A stretch of 13,370 nt of DNA, from assembly GCA_903862805.1 (NCBI GenBank), contig CAIOZP010000087.1, forward strand, positions 1 to 13,370, given 5' to 3'. The DNA is from an uncultured Fibrobacterota bacterium. Its GTDB lineage: Bacteria > Fibrobacterota > Chitinivibrionia > Chitinivibrionales > CAIOZP01. Under the pieces are notes generated by a model. That model searched no databases. It saw only the letters and a program-made list of their open reading frames with translations, and was not told the DNA's origin. Shown one piece after another: positions 6,202-12,769 of the stretch (position 1 is the first letter of the stretch; each line of letters begins with the position of its first letter). A program made the translations under genes and the position numbers.

Positions 6202-7899
6202 ATGAAGAAGCCTGTATTCCCGAAGCGCTTGGTGTCGTCCTTCATTTGTATCTTTGCCGCCGCGCCGGCGATTTTATTTTCGACCGGATGTGCGTCAACA
6301 GCGCCTCATCCTTCCGGCGATAAAAAAGCTTCGGCACCACAGCAGGATACCTCACTTTTCATGACTATAAATGGTCGCGATTTTAGCACCGATGTAATGT
6401 CAGGGCTGAGGGCGGTTTATTTCTCATGGCCGTGCTCAGATGCTACTTTCCCAAGTGCTGTCGGCGATGTTTATTCTGCGGTAATGGCGGAGCTTGCATA
6501 CCCGATTGCAAAGGCCGCCGTCAATCTTGACAGCATCCGAACATCGCAGGAGTGGCAGATCCTTTCTGTATTTTATCCGGGTCAGCTCTATTTCAAGGAC
6601 GAACTGATTCCTACCCTCGGTCTTCCAGACAGTTTACTGAAAGCCGAATATGAGAAGAACAAGAAAACCAGATATTTCAGCGTCAAGAAAATAGATTCCA
6701 CCAAGACAGATACAACCATTCTCACTTTCAAAGATGCCCGACCTCAAATTGCAATGGCTATAATTGCAGATAATCCGAAGCCGGATTCTACATTTTATTC
6801 CCAGTTCAAAAAGCCAACGGCTAAGCCAGGTGAATTTACAATAGACACTGCACTTGCAAAGAAACGGTGGCCCGACCAGTATCGGCGCGACATCGGAGTT
6901 ACTATTCTCAAGCAGAAGTGCAAGGCGGCATACGGTGTGCTTCCACCTGATTCGTTTTCTGGATATTCCAGCGGGCCGGCCGCCATTCCGGCAGAGCGTG
7001 TGAATGAACTGATCAACTGGATTCCGGCAGATCGTCGTCAGGGCTTCAGCAGCCCTGCCAAAAAGAAAGAGCTCTGCGACTGGCTTCTCCGCTGGAAGCT
7101 CTTCTCCGCCGAAGCCAAGAAAACCGGTTATTCCGATAAACCGCAAATTGTTGCAGCACTCGATTGGGCGTGGAAATTTGAAGTTGTGAAAGTCTGGCTG
7201 AACACTAAAGTCAAACCTGGTGCGCTTGCTGCAGCCAAAGTCGACACACTCATGTCGCTTTACAATTATTGGGATAAATCCGGTAAGCCGATGCTTGTCC
7301 CGGATACCGCAACACTTGCCAAGACCATAGCCGCCGACAAGGCTGCCACTGCAGACATTCAGATCAGCAAGACAATGTACGACATCCGTTCCAAGGCAAG
7401 TGTGAAGTTCTACAAGAAGAATCTTACCGACGGTCAGGATGTATCTATAGATAGCATTTCAAAATCCGCCGATTCCCTCAATGCCGCCGGTGCGTACGAT
7501 CAGGCGCTCCAAAGCTATGAGAAGCTCAATCAGCTTTTCCCTTTCTCGAAGAAAGGATCAGAGGCACTTGTTGAAATTGCGAAGTTGGCTACCGAGCGTG
7601 AAGACTTCTATAAAGCCTCCGAATCCTATCGCAAATATCTGCGATTCGGGTCAGACACAACCAAGCGGAACAATATCTTCTTCATGCTTGGATTCATCTA
7701 CGGCGAACATCTGCATCATGCGGAAATGGCCGATGCCTGCTACAAGTGGGTTCTAAAGAACGCTCCCGATTGCGAGCTTGCCGATGACGCCGAATTCATG
7801 TGTCAGCATATTGCAGAACCGATGACCGGCGTAGAAGAGCTTCAGTCGGAAGCAAAGCGTCAGGGCAAGCAAACCGACACCGACAAAACGAAGAAGTAG
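6202..7899 (+). CDS. Large lipoprotein with SurA-like helical region and C-terminal TPR repeats
   Basis: 565 residues. A signal peptide (MKKPVFPKRL then a hydrophobic run) ends in the lipobox FSTGC, so C30 should be lipidated and the protein anchored to a membrane on the periplasmic side. After a linker, TINGRDFSTDVM (from about residue 54) resembles the N-terminal segment of SurA/PpiC-type chaperones, and a helical stretch around 294-330 (LLRWKLFSAEAKKTGY onward) resembles the helices that precede the parvulin domain; no parvulin catalytic domain is recognisable. Residues about 425-540 contain at least two TPR-like helix pairs (AYDQALQSYEKLNQLFP; DFYKASESYRKYLRFG), similar to BamD/YbgF-type proteins. 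The likely roles, assembly of envelope proteins or partner scaffolding, are inferred. The GGAG at 6184-6187 is 14 bases from the start, unusually far. A terminator follows, then Pal. Confidence 0.75.
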   Translation: MKKPVFPKRLVSSFICIFAAAPAILFSTGCASTAPHPSGDKKASAPQQDTSLFMTINGRDFSTDVMSGLRAVYFSWPCSDATFPSAVGDVYSAVMAELAYPIAKAAVNLDSIRTSQEWQILSVFYPGQLYFKDELIPTLGLPDSLLKAEYEKNKKTRYFSVKKIDSTKTDTTILTFKDARPQIAMAIIADNPKPDSTFYSQFKKPTAKPGEFTIDTALAKKRWPDQYRRDIGVTILKQKCKAAYGVLPPDSFSGYSSGPAAIPAERVNELINWIPADRRQGFSSPAKKKELCDWLLRWKLFSAEAKKTGYSDKPQIVAALDWAWKFEVVKVWLNTKVKPGALAAAKVDTLMSLYNYWDKSGKPMLVPDTATLAKTIAADKAATADIQISKTMYDIRSKASVKFYKKNLTDGQDVSIDSISKSADSLNAAGAYDQALQSYEKLNQLFPFSKKGSEALVEIAKLATEREDFYKASESYRKYLRFGSDTTKRNNIFFMLGFIYGEHLHHAEMADACYKWVLKNAPDCELADDAEFMCQHIAEPMTGVEELQSEAKRQGKQTDTDKTKK

Positions 7900-7901
7900 A
7901 A

Positions 7902-7938
7902 ACTAACAAAGTGTCATGATTGTGCTTTGTTGGTTTTT
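7902..7938 (+). terminator. Rho-independent terminator after the TPR lipoprotein gene
   Basis: ACTAACAAAG (7902-7911) pairs with CTTTGTTGGT (7925-7934) through ten positions including one T-G pair, with a 13-base loop, and runs into TTTT (7935-7938). It starts two bases after the stop codon. The stem is AT-rich, so it may be weaker than the one at 953. Confidence 0.7.
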
Positions 7939-7947
7939 CAGTAACTG

Positions 7948-7980
7948 CCGTTAGTATATTCACGAAGTATCTTCCGTTAG
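7948..7980 (+). promoter_or_regulatory. Possible promoter of pal, bracketed by a 7-bp direct repeat
   Basis: TATATT at 7955-7960 (5 of 6 to the -10 consensus) lies about 45 bases before the pal start; no good -35 was found. The heptamer CCGTTAG occurs at 7948-7954 and again at 7974-7980, 26 bases apart, either side of the -10, and GAAG-TAT-CTTC (7964-7974) is a short inverted repeat right after it. These could be regulator sites, but repeats this short can also occur by chance. Confidence 0.3.
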
Positions 7981-8004
7981 AAACCCGTCCCGTAGGAGGT
8001 AAAT

Positions 8005-8547
8005 GTGAACAGGATCAGAATCGCGTTTGTGTTTTTTGCCGTGACAGCAGCAGTCATGGTCATCTCGGGTTGCAACAAGAAAGTTGCCAAGGCACCGGAG
8101 CCTGTTGTTGAGCCTCCGAAACAGGAAGTTGTAGTAGAACCTCCGGCACCACCACCGCCTCCACCACCACCGCCAGCCGCACCGAATGTTGATTCGCTCA
8201 TCAACGTAAATTTGGTAAAAGTTTATTTCGATTACAATGCCTCGGATATTCGTGGCGATGCATCCGGACTACTTCAGAAAGCGGGAGCTTTCCTCAAGGA
8301 GTACCCGAATGTCAAGTTCACTCTCGAAGGAAACTGTGACGAGCGTGGAACCGCCGACTATAATATGGGTCTCGGCGAAAAGCGCGCCAAGTCAGTGAAA
8401 GACTGGCTCGTCAACTTCGGTATTTCGGCCGACCGCATCCAGACCGTTTCGTATGGAAAAGAACGGCTGATTTCCGCCAATTGCGGCGAGGATGATGCCT
8501 GCCATCAGACCAACCGTCGTGTTGAATACAAGGTTACTTCGAAGTAA
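8005..8547 (+). CDS. pal: Peptidoglycan-associated lipoprotein Pal
   Basis: 180 residues. The signal peptide ends in the lipobox VISGC, so C23 is the lipidated residue of the mature outer-membrane lipoprotein. A Pro/Val/Glu-rich linker follows, with nine consecutive prolines (residues about 49-57), then an OmpA-type domain (about 70-178) with KVYFDYNASDI, the Pal signature NCDERGTADYN and LGEKRA, and ISADRIQTVSYGKERL. The domain binds meso-diaminopimelate of peptidoglycan and, with the Tol proteins, holds the outer membrane to the wall during division; no tol genes are in this window. The start is a GTG with TAGGAGG (7994-8000) 4 bases upstream; the nearby ATG (8003) is followed at once by a stop in its frame. 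The usual HADERG histidine is Cys-containing NCDERG here. Terminators on both sides make it a single-gene unit. Confidence 0.95.
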   Translation: MNRIRIAFVFFAVTAAVMVISGCNKKVAKAPEPVVEPPKQEVVVEPPAPPPPPPPPPAAPNVDSLINVNLVKVYFDYNASDIRGDASGLLQKAGAFLKEYPNVKFTLEGNCDERGTADYNMGLGEKRAKSVKDWLVNFGISADRIQTVSYGKERLISANCGEDDACHQTNRRVEYKVTSK

Positions 8548-8567
8548 TAACCGAAGGTTTTTCGTTT

Positions 8568-8601
8568 GGCCGTTTCCCAAAAGGAAGCGGCCTTTCTTTT
8601 T
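8568..8601 (+). terminator. Rho-independent terminator after pal
   Basis: GGCCGTTTCC (8568-8577) pairs with GGAAGCGGCC (8583-8592) over ten positions with one T-G pair and a five-base loop, followed by TTTCTTTTT (8593-8601). It starts 20 bases after the pal stop codon. Confidence 0.9.
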
Positions 8602-8604
8602 CGG

Positions 8605-8633
8605 ATGACGTTTTTCGGTAAATCTATTATATT
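8605..8633 (+). promoter_or_regulatory. Likely sigma-70-type promoter of the ADP-ribosylglycohydrolase/PfkB operon
   Basis: ATGACG at 8605-8610 (4 of 6 to -35) and TATATT at 8628-8633 (5 of 6 to -10) are exactly 17 bases apart; an overlapping TATTAT lies at 8625-8630. The site follows the pal terminator directly. Transcription from about 8640 would give a leader of roughly 120 bases containing a small hairpin GTTGC/GCAAC (8666-8681). Confidence 0.5.
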
Positions 8634-8757
8634 GGCAACGATGTTCCTTTACGGAGAACCTGCTGGTTGCAATAAAGCAACAACCGTATTGAAAAATGAA
8701 TCGTCCGCGCCTGCCGGACACCGGAAACTTTAGATTTGCCCATGCACAGGGGAACAA

Positions 8758-9714
8758 ATGGATTATCGCGAGAAATGTAAATCGGCAATATATGCTGCAA
8801 TTATAGGAGACGCTCTTGGCGTTCCTGTTGAGTCATCAACCAGAGCCGAACTGGCACTTGCTTCGGTAAAGAACATGTTCGGGCTTGGTCGCTATGACAT
8901 GCCTCAGGGCACTTGGTCCGACGACACTTCAATGATTCTTTGCACAATGGACAGCCTCTGTCGCGGCTACGATCTCGAAGATCTCGCCAATACATACAGC
9001 GACTGGCTGTTTAATGGAAAGTGGACGCCGTCGGGTTTCGCGTTCGACGCAGGAATTACTACGGTCACGGCACTTGAGGGGATCCGCGACAAAAGCGCGA
9101 CACCGCTCAGCTCCGGTGGCATCACCGAATACGATAACGGTAATGGGTCTCTCATGCGGATACTTCCGGCAGCAATATGGTTCGCCGGTCTTACCACCGA
9201 AGATTTTATCGGACGAATTCATGAGATTTCAGCGATCACGCATGCACATCCGCGAACACTGATCGGCTGTGGAATTTATGCACTGATGATACGTGAAATA
9301 ATCGCCGGAGCCGACAAAAGCGAAGCAATTCGCAAGGCTGTTGGTACTGCGGCCTCTTTCTATGGCGCAAAAAAACAGTTTGCAAACGAGCTCCTTCACT
9401 ACAATCGCATCATCTCTCTTTCGATTCCACAAATGACCATCGACGAAATCGAAAGTTCCGGATACGTTGTTCATACTATCGAGGCTTCGCTGTGGTGTGT
9501 GCTGCGTCACGATACTACAGAGAAAATCCTGCTTGAAGCAGTCAACCTCGGCCTCGATACGGATACAACCGGTACGGTTGCCGGAGCTCTTGCCGGACTT
9601 CTTTACGGTCTCGATGGAATTCCCGCCGATTGGACATCGGCGCTTGCCCGCAAGGACGAGATCGATGAGCTTACCGGACGATTCCTCGACGCGGCCGGAG
9701 CAAGGAACTGCTGA
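8758..9714 (+). CDS. ADP-ribosylglycohydrolase (DraG) family protein
   Basis: 318 residues, cytoplasmic, full length for the family. All metal- and substrate-binding motifs of the all-helical DraG/ADPRH fold are visible: GDALGVPVE (residues 17-25), TWSDDTSM (52-59) with the acidic pair D55-D56, NGNGSLMRILP, ITHAHPRT, and LDTDTTGTVAGALAGLLYG with D267 and D269. Family members use two magnesium ions to split N- or O-glycosidic bonds of ADP-ribosyl groups or related ribosides. The gene overlaps the following PfkB-family gene by one base (TGATG). The same neighbourhood occurs in Escherichia coli as yegU-yegV, so the pair is a recurring unit; the substrate there is also unestablished. AGGGGA (8748-8753) precedes the ATG. 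The activity is likely real, because no motif residue is missing; whether the substrate is a modified protein, nucleic acid or a small nucleoside is unknown. Confidence 0.92.
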   Translation: MDYREKCKSAIYAAIIGDALGVPVESSTRAELALASVKNMFGLGRYDMPQGTWSDDTSMILCTMDSLCRGYDLEDLANTYSDWLFNGKWTPSGFAFDAGITTVTALEGIRDKSATPLSSGGITEYDNGNGSLMRILPAAIWFAGLTTEDFIGRIHEISAITHAHPRTLIGCGIYALMIREIIAGADKSEAIRKAVGTAASFYGAKKQFANELLHYNRIISLSIPQMTIDEIESSGYVVHTIEASLWCVLRHDTTEKILLEAVNLGLDTDTTGTVAGALAGLLYGLDGIPADWTSALARKDEIDELTGRFLDAAGARNC

Positions 9715-10649
9715 TGCCGCAATCCTTCGGGAATATCCGGGACTTCGACCTTATTGTTCTCGGCGAGGTTCTTGCCGAGTTTACCTGCGAAAATGATATA
9801 ACCAATTCATCGACCTTCAGACGTGACATCGGCGGCAGTGATCTTTACGTTGCGGCAGCGGCAGCGCGCCTTGGTTCCGGTGTTCGTTTTGTTTCTGCAA
9901 TCGGCCGCGATCCGTTTGAATCATTTATTCGCGACAGATTGATTTCGCAAGGTATCAATGTCGATTACATAACGACGTGCGAAGGTAGTAACGGCATTTA
10001 TTTTCTTGCAGATAGCCGCACAGAAGAACGCGATTATCTTTACAACCGGCCAGGCTCTGCGGCAACGCACATTGGGCCTGCTTCAATTTTCGATACACTT
10101 GTCGAGAGTGCGAAAATTCTTTATGCGAGCAGTGAACTCCAGTCGTCTTCAAAATCTGCGCGACAGGCCGTGTTCAAAGCCTTCAACATGGCGCACACCG
10201 CCGGAGTGATGGTCGCCTATGATCCGAATTTACGCCTACAGCGTTGGACTCTTGACGATGCCAAGGAAGTGATGTGGAGTGTGCTGCCGCTGATCGACGT
10301 TATTTTTCCGTCGGCTCCGCACGAATCTAAAGCACTTTTCGGATACGAACGCCCGCTCGATGTTATCGGGTTCATGTGGGATCATGACATAGAAACCGTC
10401 GTGGTTAAAAATGGCGCAAATGGCTGCCTCGTTGGTTACGACAAACACATCGAAGAATTTGCGGTACCGGAGCTGGCCAAGCCTTTTATATATCCAAGCC
10501 TTGCCGGAAGTGCCTTTAATGGAGGGTTCCTTCACAGCATCGCCCGCGGCAACGACCCGTTCACCGCTGCTCAAACAGCGATTCGAGTAGCATCCTATAA
10601 AGGAATGAACGGCAACGGAATCGTATCTTTGCCGCAAAAAGAATCCTGA
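9714..10649 (+). CDS. PfkB-family carbohydrate kinase homologue lacking the catalytic aspartate
   Basis: 311 residues, typical ribokinase/PfkB length. Family features present: N-terminal strand LIVLGEVLAEF, the substrate-side motif IGGSDLYVAAAAARLG (residues about 39-54), AIGRDPFESFI, GINVDYI, DPNLRLQRW (D170-R174) and VVKNGANGCLV. The C-terminal signature, normally DTTGAGDAF with the anion-hole glycines and the catalytic base Asp, reads YPSLAGSAFNGGFL (260-273): the catalytic Asp is S266 and the first glycine is L263. The reading frame is intact around this point, so it is not a sequencing slip in frame. The protein may be a pseudokinase, a sugar-binding partner, or a kinase with another mechanism. 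The ATG shares one base with the stop of the ADP-ribosylglycohydrolase gene, implying coupled translation. The closest subgroup seems to be the 2-keto-3-deoxygluconate kinase/ribokinase-like group, without certainty. Confidence 0.85.
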   Translation: MPQSFGNIRDFDLIVLGEVLAEFTCENDITNSSTFRRDIGGSDLYVAAAAARLGSGVRFVSAIGRDPFESFIRDRLISQGINVDYITTCEGSNGIYFLADSRTEERDYLYNRPGSAATHIGPASIFDTLVESAKILYASSELQSSSKSARQAVFKAFNMAHTAGVMVAYDPNLRLQRWTLDDAKEVMWSVLPLIDVIFPSAPHESKALFGYERPLDVIGFMWDHDIETVVVKNGANGCLVGYDKHIEEFAVPELAKPFIYPSLAGSAFNGGFLHSIARGNDPFTAAQTAIRVASYKGMNGNGIVSLPQKES

Positions 10650-11006
10650 TGAATTGACCTTGCCCGTTTATTTGTGCCTCGACGCCGATATTCTACTCTC
10701 TGTCCGCTTCCAAGATTTCATAGGAGTTTACCTATTTGTCATAAAGATTCTGGCTACAGTTCGATAGGAAGGTCAGTGAGGAGTGTTTGGTTATTCTTTT
10801 TTGTCAATTACGGGAACGATTTTAATTTTTTCTACGCCTTGAAGGTTCAGTAGAATTTTATCACAATTTTTCTCATTATGCCATCAAACCGGTTAAAACA
10901 GACCTCTCTTATGCGCGAAAAATCATTCAATTAGGCAAGCGCGCACTTTTTTAACTTATTTAAGTAAATTTCAATAAGATGTCCGTGCAAAGAGAAAAAA
11001 AATGTG
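10650..11006. other. Non-coding stretch between the PfkB and beta-helix operons
   Basis: No reading frame with a believable start, ribosome binding site and family pattern lies here on either strand. The first third is mixed in composition; from about 10790 it is rich in A and T with T runs (for example 10820-10831). Two weak hairpins were seen: TTCTAC/GTAGAA (10830-10855) followed by TTTTA, and TGCGCG/CGCGCA (10912-10945). No strong terminator follows the PfkB gene. The stretch may hold the transcript end, regulatory DNA or a small RNA. Confidence 0.6.
10912..10952 (+). terminator. Possible rho-independent terminator in the 10650-11006 gap
   Basis: TGCGCG (10912-10917) pairs perfectly with CGCGCA (10940-10945), with a rather long 22-base loop, and CTTTTTT (10946-10952) follows. 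It stands 260 bases behind the PfkB stop, so it could end that transcript late or end an independent small RNA. The long loop lowers confidence. Confidence 0.35.
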
Positions 11007-11012
11007 TATATT
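11007..11012 (+). promoter_or_regulatory. Possible -10 element of the beta-helix operon
   Basis: TATATT (5 of 6 to consensus) is followed by a likely transcription start near 11018-11020; the -35 region 16 bases upstream (GTGCAA) matches poorly. With this start the ATG at 11030 would have almost no leader, while the GTG at 11066 would have about 47 bases with a full ribosome binding site, which helps choose the start of the next gene. Confidence 0.3.
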
Positions 11013-11065
11013 GTTGACAAACGGGGGAAATGAATCTGTCTGTGAATCATGGAGGCTCGCCGATC

Positions 11066-11893
11066 GTGCACCATTTACTTTGTCCATTAAAGGTGCGAGT
11101 TCTGATACTTCCGGTTTTCATTACGGCCCTTGTGTTCGGCGAGGTTTCGGCTGCCACAATAAGGGTTCCGTCTGTATTTCCGACCATCAGTAAAGCTCTT
11201 GCCCATGCAAAAAAAGGTGATACTGTTCTCGTTGCTGATGGCAGCTATGCCGGTCAGATTCGGGTAGGTGCAAACATCGCGCTAATGGCCGAACACCCGC
11301 ATGCAGCGGTTATTGTTGGTAAATCGATCGGCAACAACGTCACGCTCAGGAACGGTTCTACACTAAGCGGTTTTACGATCTGCAAAGGAAGAGTGGGGGT
11401 TTATTCCGAAGGTGCATCAATCACGATATCAAAATGTTTTATTCGTGACAATATTCAATCAGGTGTCTCAAGTGTCGGTCAGCTTCCGCTTATTCAGGAT
11501 AATGTAATTGCCCGTAACGGTGGCTCTGGGATTGAGGGCTGGGATGTCCGGAACACAAACACCTCGATTAGCCATAACACGATTGCGTACAACGGCAACA
11601 ATGGCGTGGCACTTGGCGGAAACTCTGAAGCAGGTGCCGAAAATAATATTATCGCAAACAATGGTCAGTTCGGATTCAAGATTGATCCTACTGCCAAGGT
11701 TACGCTAAAAAGCAACGATTTTTTCATGAACGTGGATTTCATGGCGGCTCTGCCGGATGGTAATTTTAATACTGATCCGGGGTTCGTCAATGCTGGGGTT
11801 TCCGATTTTCGTCTGAAAGACGATTCTGGATGCAGAAATCAGTCTATCGATGGCGGCGATCTTGGCTCACGTGTATTTTCAAATGGTAATTGA
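11066..11893 (+). CDS. Secreted right-handed beta-helix protein (first of a tandem pair)
   Basis: 275 residues from the GTG at 11066. I prefer this start to the in-frame ATG at 11030 because GGAGG (11051-11055) lies 10 bases upstream, it gives a normal signal peptide (MHHLLCPLKVR, then a hydrophobic run to VSA-A), and it gives nearly the same length as the 274-residue paralogue next door. The mature protein begins with the DUF1565/pectate-lyase-like opening (PTISKALAHAKKGDTVLVADGSY) and continues with short repeated coils typical of parallel beta-helices, with asparagine-rich turns (DNVIARNG, HNTIAYNGN, NNIIANNG). It ends with DPGFVN, DFRLKDDSGC and a GGDLGSR segment as in many DUF1565-type proteins. 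No catalytic residues or sorting domain could be identified. Such proteins often bind or cleave polysaccharides, which is inferred from the fold only. Confidence 0.8.
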   Translation: MHHLLCPLKVRVLILPVFITALVFGEVSAATIRVPSVFPTISKALAHAKKGDTVLVADGSYAGQIRVGANIALMAEHPHAAVIVGKSIGNNVTLRNGSTLSGFTICKGRVGVYSEGASITISKCFIRDNIQSGVSSVGQLPLIQDNVIARNGGSGIEGWDVRNTNTSISHNTIAYNGNNGVALGGNSEAGAENNIIANNGQFGFKIDPTAKVTLKSNDFFMNVDFMAALPDGNFNTDPGFVNAGVSDFRLKDDSGCRNQSIDGGDLGSRVFSNGN

Positions 11894-11905
11894 GGGGAGA
11901 TCTGC

Positions 11906-12730
11906 ATGACGATACGCTTTCATCGCATCGCCTTGGCGGGAGCCGCAGGGCTAGTGTTGTGTACTATGTCGGGTGCATTTGCCGGCGCAAGAGTAGAGCT
12001 TTCCGCGCTCGGTGGGAAACATGTAATATCCAAGGCTATGATCAAGGCTCGCCCTGGCGACACCTTGCTTCTTGACGACGGCGTCTATAAAGATCACCTT
12101 TCCATAAAAGAAGGTGTCACTGTAAAGGCGAGGAACCGTGGCAAGGCTCGGCTAAACGGAATGGGACGTGGTACTGCTGTGATCATGGGAACCAACAGTA
12201 CTATCGATGGTCTGGAAATCTACAACGCGACTATCGGTGTGTTCAGTCGTAACGGCAATGTGACTATTAAAAATTGTCTGATATACAAGAATTGGATGAC
12301 CGGTATTATCGCGGTACGCCAGCTTCCCAAAATTGAAGACAACGTTATCGCCTTTAACAGATCATCGGGTATTCAGCTTTGGGATTCCCGCTCTGTCAAT
12401 GCAAGCATAAATCATAACACGGTTGCGTTTAACGGGAATCATGGTATTGCGGTTGGCGGATCATCGAATGTGGTCGTTGAAAACAACGTAATCGCAGACA
12501 ATCAGAGATACGGAATGAAAGTCTCGCAAGAATCCTCGGTCAAAAGCAATATCACCAAAAACAATTTCTGGCAGAACGGTATTCGAGGCCAGCAGATTAA
12601 AGACAACTATTCATTTGACCCGGCATTCATGTCGGCCCGCGGAATGCTGGATTTCCGTCCGGATCCAAGGGAATGTTGCAGTATAAAAGGTTCCGATAAT
12701 CAGAACCTCGGTGCACGTTTCGATTTCTAA
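11906..12730 (+). CDS. Secreted right-handed beta-helix protein (second of a tandem pair)
   Basis: 274 residues with a clear signal peptide (MTIRFHRIALAGAAGLVLCTMSGAFA-GA). The mature part repeats the plan of the preceding gene: ISKAMIKARPGDTLLLDDGVY, then coils with ENNVIA, HNTVAFNGN and DNVIAFN turns, and a C-terminal FDPAFM, LDFRPDP, LGARFDF. Over the 68-residue core from the shared QLP, 39 positions are identical when the two are aligned without gaps, so the pair arose by gene duplication. The N-terminal conserved PTI of the first copy is missing here, and the C-terminus carries a CC pair and a terminal Phe. Only 12 bases separate the two genes; GAGGGGAG (11892-11899) gives the ribosome binding site. 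No enzyme active site was recognised. The product should be periplasmic, outer-membrane-attached or secreted. Confidence 0.85.
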   Translation: MTIRFHRIALAGAAGLVLCTMSGAFAGARVELSALGGKHVISKAMIKARPGDTLLLDDGVYKDHLSIKEGVTVKARNRGKARLNGMGRGTAVIMGTNSTIDGLEIYNATIGVFSRNGNVTIKNCLIYKNWMTGIIAVRQLPKIEDNVIAFNRSSGIQLWDSRSVNASINHNTVAFNGNHGIAVGGSSNVVVENNVIADNQRYGMKVSQESSVKSNITKNNFWQNGIRGQQIKDNYSFDPAFMSARGMLDFRPDPRECCSIKGSDNQNLGARFDF

Positions 12731-12769
12731 GTCTGTCGCAGTAATCAAGATCAATATCAAGGACTATAG

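Noticed and set aside
7977..8204. Minus-strand frame rich in glycine opposite the pal start
   Set aside because: It is the reverse image of the polyproline-coding stretch of pal and has no independent support.
8641..8736. Possible 31-codon peptide upstream of the ADP-ribosylglycohydrolase gene
   Set aside because: Its ATG lies at the predicted transcription start with no ribosome binding site, and the sequence shows no signal or domain pattern.
8758..10649. Toxin-immunity system based on ADP-ribosylation
   Set aside because: No ADP-ribosyltransferase or effector gene is adjacent; the partner gene is a PfkB homologue, and the pair resembles yegU-yegV.
11030..11065. ATG at 11030 as start of the first beta-helix gene
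   Set aside because: It would lie only about 11 bases after the likely transcription start and adds 12 polar residues before the signal peptide, while the GTG at 11066 has GGAGG at a usable distance and matches the paralogue's length.
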